NCBI GenBank assembly: GCA_036272325.1
Contig: DATAYY010000007.1
Coordinates: 1 to 6,588, forward strand
Source of the DNA: Schlegelella_A sp036272325
GTDB lineage: Bacteria > Pseudomonadota > Gammaproteobacteria > Burkholderiales > Burkholderiaceae_C
Direction: 5' to 3'
DNA: 6,588 nt
Shown here in pieces: positions 1 to 5,584 of the stretch; within the stretch, counting starts at the first letter, position 1; every line of letters begins with the position of its first letter. The notes beneath the pieces are model-generated. The model did not search any database, was not told the origin of the DNA, and saw only the letters and a program-made list of their open reading frames with translations. The position numbers were made by a program, and so were the translations under genes.

Positions 1-687
1 ATCGATGTTGGCACCTCCGGCGGTGTCTGGGGCCTGCAACGCGGCTACTGCATGATGATCGGCGGCGACGCCGATGTTGTGAAGCATTTGGACCCGATCT
101 TTGCGACCCTCGCGCCGGGAATCGGCACGATCGATCGCACGCCGGGCCGCACCGACAGCACGGGCGGCACGGCGGAGATGGGCTACCTTCACTGCGGCCC
201 GACGGGGGCGGGACATTTTGTCAAGATGGTCCATAACGGCATCGAGTACGGCGTGATGGCCGCCTACGCCGAAGGGCTCAACATCCTGCGCCACGCCGGC
301 GTCGGCAAGCGCAGCCAGGCGGCGGATGCCGAGACGACGCCGCTGCGCGATCCCGAGTTCTATCAGTTCGACATGAACCTTCCCGACATCACCGAGGTCT
401 GGCGGCGCGGCAGCGTGATCGCCTCGTGGCTGCTCGACCTGACCGCAGGCGCGTTGCTGCAGGACCCCGACCTCGCCGCCTACAGCGGCCGGGTCTCCGA
501 TTCGGGCGAAGGGCGCTGGACGATCCAGGCCGCGATCGAGGAGGGCGTGCCGACGCACGTGCTGAGCGCCGCCCTGTTCGACCGCTTCGGCTCACGCGGC
601 CAGGCCGACTTCGCGAACCAGGTGCTCTCGGCGATGCGGCACGCGTTCGGCGGCCACGCCGAAAAGCCCGCGGGAGAGCACTCGTGA
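1..687 (+). CDS. gnd: 6-phosphogluconate dehydrogenase, decarboxylating, short GndA/Gnd2 type (5' truncated by window edge)
   Basis: Catalyses oxidative decarboxylation of 6-phosphogluconate to ribulose-5-phosphate in the cytosol. The reading frame is open from base 1; 228 residues are visible. The N-terminal Rossmann cofactor domain (about 100 or more residues) lies outside the window. Visible residues 4-22 hold the substrate-binding signature GTSGGVWGLQRGYCMMIGG. The catalytic block GHFVKMVHNGIEYG follows, with the expected catalytic Lys75 and Asn79 (numbered from base 1). Further C-terminal family blocks are EVWRRGSVI, SWLLDL, SGRVSDSGEGRW and SRGQADFANQ. The protein ends soon after this last block, as in the roughly 300-340-residue short form, and lacks the long C-terminal helical domain of the 470-residue E. 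coli-type Gnd. Several short-form enzymes prefer NAD+, but the cofactor-deciding residues are not visible here. The stop codon overlaps the zwf start by 4 bases. Confidence 0.95.
   Translation: MDVGTSGGVWGLQRGYCMMIGGDADVVKHLDPIFATLAPGIGTIDRTPGRTDSTGGTAEMGYLHCGPTGAGHFVKMVHNGIEYGVMAAYAEGLNILRHAGVGKRSQAADAETTPLRDPEFYQFDMNLPDITEVWRRGSVIASWLLDLTAGALLQDPDLAAYSGRVSDSGEGRWTIQAAIEEGVPTHVLSAALFDRFGSRGQADFANQVLSAMRHAFGGHAEKPAGEHS
672..678 (+). promoter_or_regulatory. Ribosome binding site for zwf
   Basis: GGGAGAG lies 5 bases before the GTG at 684, inside the last codons of gnd. It supports this GTG as the zwf start. The longer in-frame extension back to an ATG at 426 reads as Arg/Pro-rich out-of-frame gnd sequence. 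Confidence 0.65.
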
Positions 688-2102
688 CCAGCGGCGCGGC
701 AGCTGCGCGGCCGCGCTCCGACGCGCTCGTCGTATTCGGCTTCACCGGCGATCTCGCCAACAAGAAGATCTTCCCCGCCCTCTACGCGATGACCAAGAGA
801 GGCGAGCTGAACGTTCCCGTGATCGGCGTCGCCTCGACCACCCTGACGCCCGAGCAGGCGCGCCAGCGCGTTCGCGACAGCATCGCGCACGAAGGCGGCA
901 TCGACGATGGCGCCGCCCTCGACAAGCTGCTCTCGCGGATCGGGTACGTGGCCGGCGATTACCAGCAGCCGTCGACGTTCGCGGCGCTGAAGTCCGCGCT
1001 CGCCGGTGCCGCGCGGCCGGCGCACTACCTCGCGATCCCGCCGGCGCTGTTCGAGACCGTGATCAGGGGCCTCGGCGACGCCGGGCTCGCGACGAACGCG
1101 CGCGTGATCGTCGAGAAGCCGTTCGGTCGCGACCTCGCGTCGGCGATCCAACTCGACACCGCCGCCCACGCCGTCTTCCCCGAGACGTCGATCTTCCGGA
1201 TCGACCACTACCTCGGCAAGGAGGCGATCATGAACATCCTCTACTTCCGCTTCGCCAACTCTTTTCTCGAGCCGATCTGGAACCGGCACCACGTCGCCAG
1301 TGTCCATATCACGATGGCGGAGGATTTCGGCATCGGCGAGCGCGGCGGCTTCTACGAAAGCGCCGGCGCGCTGCGCGACGTGATCGAGAACCACCTGTTC
1401 CAGATCGTCGCGCTGCTCGCGATGGAGCCGCCGGCGTCGCCCGGCTTTGCCGCCGTGCAGGCCGAGAAGGCCGGCGTCTTCCAGGCGATGCGCAAGCTCC
1501 GCGCCGACGACGTCGTCCGCGGCCAGTACGAGGGCTACCGCGCCGAGAAGGGAGTCGCTGCCGACTCCGACGTCGAGACCTTCTGCGCCGTGCGCCTGTT
1601 CATCGACTCGTGGCGCTGGGCCGGCGTGCCCTGGACCCTGCGCTCGGGCAAGTTCCTGCCGACCACCGCCGCCGAGGTGCTGGTGCAGCTGAAGGCGCCG
1701 CCGCAACGCCTGTTCGACGACGTCGCGTTGCCGGGCGAGCGGCCGAACTACGTCCGCTTCAAGCTGCAACCGGCGGCTGCGATCGCGATCGCAGCCCGCA
1801 TCAAGCGCCCGGGCAAGGGCTTCGTCGGCGATCAGGAGGAGCTCTTGCTGTGCGAGCACGAAGCCGGCGAGGAGCCGCCCTACGAGCGCCTGCTGAGCGA
1901 TGCGATGGCGGGCGACGGTTCGCTGTTCACGAGCCAGGACGCGATCGAGGCGGCGTGGGCCGTCGTCGACGACGTTCTCGTCGATCACCACCCCGTGCAG
2001 CCGTACGCGCGCGGTTCCTGGGGCCCACGCGCCGCCGACGCCTTGGTCGCTGCCGACGGCGGCTGGCATGCGGTCACGGCGACCGAAGGGTGCCCGCCGT
2101 GA
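684..2102 (+). CDS. zwf: Glucose-6-phosphate 1-dehydrogenase
   Basis: Oxidises glucose-6-phosphate to 6-phosphoglucono-1,5-lactone, the first step of the oxidative pentose phosphate pathway (cytosolic). The protein is 472 residues, slightly short for a family usually near 480-510. Residues 15-34 form the dinucleotide-binding start with GFTGDLA at 19-25. VEKPFG contains Lys145. The active-site signature RIDHYLGKE is at 172-180, with Asp174, His175 and Lys179. The catalytic-base His237 sits in RDVIENHLFQ. C-terminal blocks WRWAGVPW, RSGKFLP and RGSWGP are also typical. From memory, blocks such as GVAS, ITMAEDFG and RGQYEGY resemble mycobacterial Zwf1 more than E. coli Zwf. The positions equivalent to the NADP+-binding Lys18 and Arg50 of E. 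coli appear to be Thr21 and Ser51, suggesting possible NAD+ use (inference). GTG start, chosen from the Shine-Dalgarno site and the GTGA overlap with gnd; the stop overlaps the next gene by GTGA. Confidence 0.97.
   Translation: MTSGAAAARPRSDALVVFGFTGDLANKKIFPALYAMTKRGELNVPVIGVASTTLTPEQARQRVRDSIAHEGGIDDGAALDKLLSRIGYVAGDYQQPSTFAALKSALAGAARPAHYLAIPPALFETVIRGLGDAGLATNARVIVEKPFGRDLASAIQLDTAAHAVFPETSIFRIDHYLGKEAIMNILYFRFANSFLEPIWNRHHVASVHITMAEDFGIGERGGFYESAGALRDVIENHLFQIVALLAMEPPASPGFAAVQAEKAGVFQAMRKLRADDVVRGQYEGYRAEKGVAADSDVETFCAVRLFIDSWRWAGVPWTLRSGKFLPTTAAEVLVQLKAPPQRLFDDVALPGERPNYVRFKLQPAAAIAIAARIKRPGKGFVGDQEELLLCEHEAGEEPPYERLLSDAMAGDGSLFTSQDAIEAAWAVVDDVLVDHHPVQPYARGSWGPRAADALVAADGGWHAVTATEGCPP
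1775..1796. repeat. Perfect 22-base palindrome inside zwf
   Basis: The half-site GGCTGCGATCG is followed directly by its reverse complement, with no loop. It contains two overlapping GCGATCGC octamers, at 1779-1786 and 1785-1792. It lies in frame within zwf and encodes an Ala/Ile-rich stretch (AAIAIAA), so codon choice can explain it. No binding function can be inferred from sequence alone. Confidence 0.6.
2085..2090 (+). promoter_or_regulatory. Ribosome binding site for the HAD hydrolase gene
   Basis: GAAGGG lies 8 bases before the GTG at 2099, within the last zwf codons. With the GTGA overlap it favours GTG 2099 as the start. The in-frame extension upstream is Arg-rich shadow of zwf. Confidence 0.5.
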
Positions 2103-2824
2103 ACCTCGCGACCCGGCCCGTTCCCGAGCGCGAGGACGTCGTCTTCCTGCTCGACGTCGACAACACGCTGCTCGACAACGACACCATCATCGCCGACCTG
2201 CGCCGCCACCTCGAAGATGAGTTCGGTGCCGCCAGCGCGGCGCAATACTGGACCATCTTCGAGCGATTACGCGACGAGCTCGGCTACGTCGACTACCTCG
2301 GCGCCCTGCAACGCTACCGTGACGCGATCGACCAGCGCGGCGACGGCGACCACCGGCTGCTGCAGATCTCGAGCTTCCTGATCGACTATCCGTTCGCCGC
2401 GCGTCTCTATCCGCGCGCGCTCGACGTCGTCGCAAGGCTCGCGACGCTCGGCACGACGGTCATCCTGTCCGACGGCGACGTCGTCTTCCAGCCGCGCAAG
2501 GTCCTGCGCTCGGGGCTCTGGGCGGCCGTCGAGGGGCGCGTTCTGATCTACGTGCACAAGGAAGCGCGGCTCGACGACGTGCAGCGCCTCTACCCGGCGA
2601 CGCGCTACGTGATGGTCGACGACAAGCTGCGCTTGCTGACCGCGATGAAGGCAGTGCTCGGCGATCGGCTCGTCACGGTCTTTCCGCGCCAGGGCCATTA
2701 CGCCCTCGACGCCGCCGCTGTCGCGCGCTATCCGGCCGCAGACTGCAGCGTCGGTTCGATCGCCGAACTGCTCACCCTCGACTTCGGCGCGCTCCTCGGT
2801 GCGCCCTCCCTGGAGACGTCATGA
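2099..2824 (+). CDS. HAD-superfamily hydrolase of unknown substrate, pentose phosphate operon member
   Basis: 241 residues with the full set of haloacid dehalogenase-fold motifs. Motif I is LLDVDNTLLDND, with nucleophile Asp19 and acid/base Asp21. Motif II is Ser124 in VILSDGD. Motif III is Lys154 in VHKE. Motif IV is VDDK, with Asp174 and Asp175 as the Mg2+-binding acids. About 90-100 residues between motifs I and II, mostly helical by composition, look like a C1-type cap, as in small-molecule phosphatases. No signal peptide or membrane segment is seen, so it is likely cytosolic. Most HAD proteins with intact motifs are phosphomonoesterases; the substrate cannot be read from this sequence. 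Its place between zwf and tal, with 4-base overlaps on both sides, implies co-translation with pathway enzymes. A sugar-phosphate phosphatase or clean-up role is plausible but inferred. It does not look like 6-phosphogluconolactonase, which has a different fold. GTG start. Confidence 0.88.
   Translation: MNLATRPVPEREDVVFLLDVDNTLLDNDTIIADLRRHLEDEFGAASAAQYWTIFERLRDELGYVDYLGALQRYRDAIDQRGDGDHRLLQISSFLIDYPFAARLYPRALDVVARLATLGTTVILSDGDVVFQPRKVLRSGLWAAVEGRVLIYVHKEARLDDVQRLYPATRYVMVDDKLRLLTAMKAVLGDRLVTVFPRQGHYALDAAAVARYPAADCSVGSIAELLTLDFGALLGAPSLETS
2812..2816 (+). promoter_or_regulatory. Ribosome binding site for tal
   Basis: GGAGA ends 4 bases before the ATG at 2821 and lies within the end of the HAD gene. 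It supports this ATG as the tal start. Confidence 0.6.
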
Positions 2825-3918
2825 TCAACGCCAATACCAGCGCGCTGCACGCCATCGGCCAGAGCCTCTGGCTCGACAACATCACGCGCGACATGCTCGA
2901 CGACGGCACCCTCGCCCGCTACATCGCCGAGCTGTCGATCACCGGCCTGACCTCGAACCCGACCATCTTCGAGCACGCGATCGGCCACGGCAGCGCCTAC
3001 GACGCCCAGATCGGCGAGCTCGCGCACGCCGGCCGTTCGGGCGAGGAGCTGTTCTTCGCCCTCGCCACGCAGGACCTCGCGCGCGCCGCCGACCTGTTCC
3101 GGCCGGCGCACGACGCCAGCGGCGGCGTCGACGGCTGGGTCTCGCTCGAGGTCTCGCCGCTGCTCGTCGACGACGCCGCACGAACGACCGAGTCGGTCGC
3201 GCGCCTGCATGCGGCGGCGGCGCGACCCAACGTCTTCATCAAGATCCCCGGCACGCCGGCCGGCGTGCGGTCGATCGAGGATTCCGTCTTCGCCGGCATT
3301 CCGATCAACGTCACCCTGCTCTTTTCGCGCGAGCAGTACGTCGCTGCCGCCGAGGCCTACCTGCGGGCAATCGAGCGGCGTCTCGAAGCCGGCCGCGATC
3401 CGAAGGTCCGGTCGGTGGCGTCGCTCTTCATCAGCCGCTGGGACGTCGCCGTCCAGGACCAGGTCCCGGCCGAGCAACGCAACCGCCTCGGCATTGCCGT
3501 CGCAAAACGGACCTACAAGGCGTATCGCGAGCTGCTCGCATCGCCGCGTTGGGCCCGGCTGCGAGCAGCTGGCGCGCAACCGCAGCGCCTGCTCTGGGCG
3601 AGCACCGGCATGAAGGACCCGGCCGGGCGCGACACGATGTACGTCGAGACGCTGGCGGCGCCGGACACGATCGACACCATTCCCGACAAGACGCTGCTCG
3701 CCTTCGCCGACCACGGCCGGCTCGGCGCGCTCCTCCCGGAGGACGGCGGCGACGCGGAGGCAACCATCGCCGGGTTCGCGAAGCTCGGCATCGACGTCGA
3801 CGCGCTGGCGCTGCGCCTGCAGAAGGAAGGCGCCGCGTCGTTCGCCAAGTCGTGGCAAAGCCTCCTCGACGGCATTCGCGCGAAGAGCGACCAGCTGGCA
3901 GGCGCGGAGAGCCGATGA
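2821..3918 (+). CDS. tal: Transaldolase
   Basis: Transfers a dihydroxyacetone unit between sedoheptulose-7-phosphate and glyceraldehyde-3-phosphate, giving erythrose-4-phosphate and fructose-6-phosphate. It belongs to the non-oxidative pentose phosphate branch and acts in the cytosol. The protein is 365 residues, matching the longer mycobacterial/cyanobacterial-type Tal rather than the roughly 317-residue E. coli TalB. Visible family residues are Asp19 in SLWLDNITRD, Asn46 in TSNPTIF, Glu110 in VSLEVSP and the Schiff-base Lys141 in NVFIKIPGTPAG. The barrel strands GIPINVTLLFS and VASLFISRWD follow. Downstream blocks LLWASTGMKDP and DTIPDKTLLAFADHG are also typical. ATG start overlapping the HAD stop as ATGA; the tal stop overlaps the pgi start as ATGA. 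In some bacteria Tal and Pgi are one fused polypeptide; here the stop codon is intact and the two frames differ, so they are separate proteins. Confidence 0.96.
   Translation: MINANTSALHAIGQSLWLDNITRDMLDDGTLARYIAELSITGLTSNPTIFEHAIGHGSAYDAQIGELAHAGRSGEELFFALATQDLARAADLFRPAHDASGGVDGWVSLEVSPLLVDDAARTTESVARLHAAAARPNVFIKIPGTPAGVRSIEDSVFAGIPINVTLLFSREQYVAAAEAYLRAIERRLEAGRDPKVRSVASLFISRWDVAVQDQVPAEQRNRLGIAVAKRTYKAYRELLASPRWARLRAAGAQPQRLLWASTGMKDPAGRDTMYVETLAAPDTIDTIPDKTLLAFADHGRLGALLPEDGGDAEATIAGFAKLGIDVDALALRLQKEGAASFAKSWQSLLDGIRAKSDQLAGAESR
3906..3911 (+). promoter_or_regulatory. Ribosome binding site for pgi
   Basis: GGAGAG lies 3 bases before the ATG at 3915, inside the last tal codons. It supports that start over the longer in-frame extension, which is out-of-frame tal sequence. 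Confidence 0.6.
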
Positions 3919-5573
3919 GCCGCGACCACCTTGCCGCGCGGCCGGCCTGGCGCGCGCTCGTCGAGCACCACGCGAAGATCGGCGAAACGCACCTGCGCGA
4001 TCTCTTCGCGGCCGACGGCACGCGCGGCGAGCACCTCGTCCTTGAGGCCGCCGGGATCTATCTCGACTACTCGAAGAACCGCGTCACCGACGAGACGATT
4101 CGCCTTCTCGTCGCGCTGGCGAACGACTGCGGCGTGCGCGAGCGCACCGCGGCGATGTTCCGCGGCGACATTCTCAACCCGACCGAGCATCGCTCGGTGC
4201 TGCATGTCGCGCTGCGCGCGCCGGCCGGCACCAGGCTCGTCGTCGACGGCGTCGACGTCGTCAGCGACGTCCACGCGGTGCTCGATCGCATGGGCGCGCT
4301 CGCCGACGCCGTTCGCAGCGGGCGTTGGCTGGGCCACGGCGGCAAGCGGATCAGGAACGTCGTCAACATCGGCATCGGCGGCTCCGACCTCGGCCCGGTG
4401 ATGGCCTACGAAGCGCTGCGCCATTACAGCGACCGCTCGCTGACGCTGCGCTTCGTCTCCAACGTCGACGGCACCGACCTCGTCGAGGCGACGCGCGACC
4501 TCGATGCCGCCGAGACTCTCTTCATCGTCTCGTCAAAGACGTTCACGACGCTCGAGACGCTGACCAATGCGCACGCGGCGCGCCGGTGGGTCGTCGATCG
4601 TCTCGGCAGCGAGCAGGCGGTGGCGAAGCACTTCGTCGCCGTCTCGACCAACGTCGATGGCGTCACCGCGTTCGGCATCGCGGCCGAGAACATGTTCGGC
4701 TTCTGGGACTGGGTCGGCGGCCGCTATTCGATGGACTCGGCGATCGGCCTGTCGACCATGATCGCGATCGGTCGCGACGGCTTCGCCGAGATGCTCGCCG
4801 GCTTTCGCGCCATGGACGAGCATTTCCGCGATGCGCCCGTGGAGCGCAGCCTGCCGGCGCTGCTCGGCCTGCTGGCGATCTGGAACAACAACTTCCTCGG
4901 CGCCGCGACGCTTGCCGTGCTGCCCTACGACCAGTACCTGAAGCGCCTGCCCGCGTACCTGCAGCAGCTGACGATGGAGAGCAACGGCAAGCACGTCACT
5001 CTCGACGGCGAGCCGGTCGACGTCGATACCGCGCCGATCCTCTGGGGCGAGCCCGGCACCAACGGCCAGCATTCGTTCTACCAGCTGATCCACCAGGGCA
5101 CGCGCATCGTGCCGTGCGACTTCATCGGCTTCTGCCAGGCGCTGAATCCGCTCGGCCGCCAGCACGACCTGCTGATGTCGAACCTGTTTGCGCAGGCCGA
5201 GGCGCTCGCGTTCGGCAAGACCGCGGCCGAGGTCGCCGCCGAAGGCACGCCGGCGGCGCTCGTTGCCCATCGTGTCTTCGCAGGCAACCGGCCGAGCAAC
5301 ACGATGCTGCTCGAACGCCTGACGCCGCGCGCGCTCGGCTCGCTCGTCGCGCTCTACGAGCACAGCGTGTTCGTCCAGGGCGTGCTCTGGAACATCGATT
5401 CGTTCGACCAGTGGGGCGTCGAGCTCGGCAAGGCGCTCGCCCAGCGCGTCGCTCCCGAGCTCGAGAGCTCGACCGAACCGCAGCTCGGCCACGACAGCTC
5501 GACCAACGCGCTCATCCAGCGCTATCGAAAGCACCGCGGCAAGCCGGGCGCGGCCGATTCCTCGACGACCTGA
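3915..5573 (+). CDS. pgi: Glucose-6-phosphate isomerase
   Basis: Interconverts glucose-6-phosphate and fructose-6-phosphate in glycolysis/gluconeogenesis; cytosolic. At 552 residues it has the usual length of the E. coli-type enzyme. The N-terminal block YSKNRVTDE is present. Sugar-phosphate binding is shown by NIGIGGSDLGP and by SSKTFTTLET starting at Ser206. PGI signature 1 appears as GGRYSMDSAIGL. The core block MESNGK and the active-site stretch WGEPGTNGQHSFYQLIHQG give catalytic Glu379 and His386. The C-terminal GVELGK supplies active-site Lys506. All catalytic positions I can place are intact. The ATG start overlaps the tal stop by 4 bases; pgm follows after 11 bases. With zwf in the same operon, both enzymes acting on glucose-6-phosphate would be made together, so flux splitting is probably controlled at the protein or cofactor level. 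Confidence 0.98.
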   Translation: MSRDHLAARPAWRALVEHHAKIGETHLRDLFAADGTRGEHLVLEAAGIYLDYSKNRVTDETIRLLVALANDCGVRERTAAMFRGDILNPTEHRSVLHVALRAPAGTRLVVDGVDVVSDVHAVLDRMGALADAVRSGRWLGHGGKRIRNVVNIGIGGSDLGPVMAYEALRHYSDRSLTLRFVSNVDGTDLVEATRDLDAAETLFIVSSKTFTTLETLTNAHAARRWVVDRLGSEQAVAKHFVAVSTNVDGVTAFGIAAENMFGFWDWVGGRYSMDSAIGLSTMIAIGRDGFAEMLAGFRAMDEHFRDAPVERSLPALLGLLAIWNNNFLGAATLAVLPYDQYLKRLPAYLQQLTMESNGKHVTLDGEPVDVDTAPILWGEPGTNGQHSFYQLIHQGTRIVPCDFIGFCQALNPLGRQHDLLMSNLFAQAEALAFGKTAAEVAAEGTPAALVAHRVFAGNRPSNTMLLERLTPRALGSLVALYEHSVFVQGVLWNIDSFDQWGVELGKALAQRVAPELESSTEPQLGHDSSTNALIQRYRKHRGKPGAADSSTT

Positions 5574-5577
5574 AAGG
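5573..5577 (+). promoter_or_regulatory. Ribosome binding site for pgm
   Basis: AAAGG, beginning on the last base of the pgi stop codon, lies 7 bases before the ATG at 5585. It is the only junction in the window without a start/stop overlap; no room exists for a separate promoter or terminator in the 11-base gap. Confidence 0.55.
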
Positions 5578-5584
5578 CCCCGCC

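Noticed and set aside
426..683. N-terminal extension of Zwf back to an ATG at 426
   Set aside because: This segment is the gnd coding region read out of frame, Arg/Pro/Gly-rich and unlike G6PDH. The GTG at 684 has a good ribosome binding site and places the GxTGDLA loop at the usual distance from the N-terminus.
480..2069. Long open frame on the minus strand opposite zwf (529 codons)
   Set aside because: It mirrors zwf codons in a GC-rich gene where stop-generating codons are rare. Its translation is Arg/Asp/Val-rich with no recognisable motif, while the plus strand encodes a complete G6PDH.
2728..3858. Long open frame on the minus strand opposite tal (376 codons)
   Set aside because: Same GC-bias shadow effect; low-complexity composition and no family motif. 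The plus strand is a full transaldolase.
2799..3914. Apparent fusion of an upstream region to Pgi in one long frame starting at 2799
   Set aside because: The upstream part is tal read in the wrong frame (Arg-rich). Real transaldolase is encoded in another frame with its own stop at 3916-3918, so this is not a Tal-Pgi fusion.
4236..4275. GTCGAC/GACGTC-rich stretch that looks like a tandem repeat
   Set aside because: It encodes a Val/Asp-rich part of Pgi (VVDGVDVVSDV); GTC and GAC codons alternate because of amino-acid content and GC-rich codon choice.
4533..5534. Long open frame on the minus strand opposite pgi (333 codons)
   Set aside because: Shadow of pgi codon usage, with no motif or independent ribosome binding site that I could support.
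5574..5584. Possible terminator or promoter between pgi and pgm
   Set aside because: Only 11 bases, with a ribosome binding site and no hairpin plus T-run; too short for a promoter.
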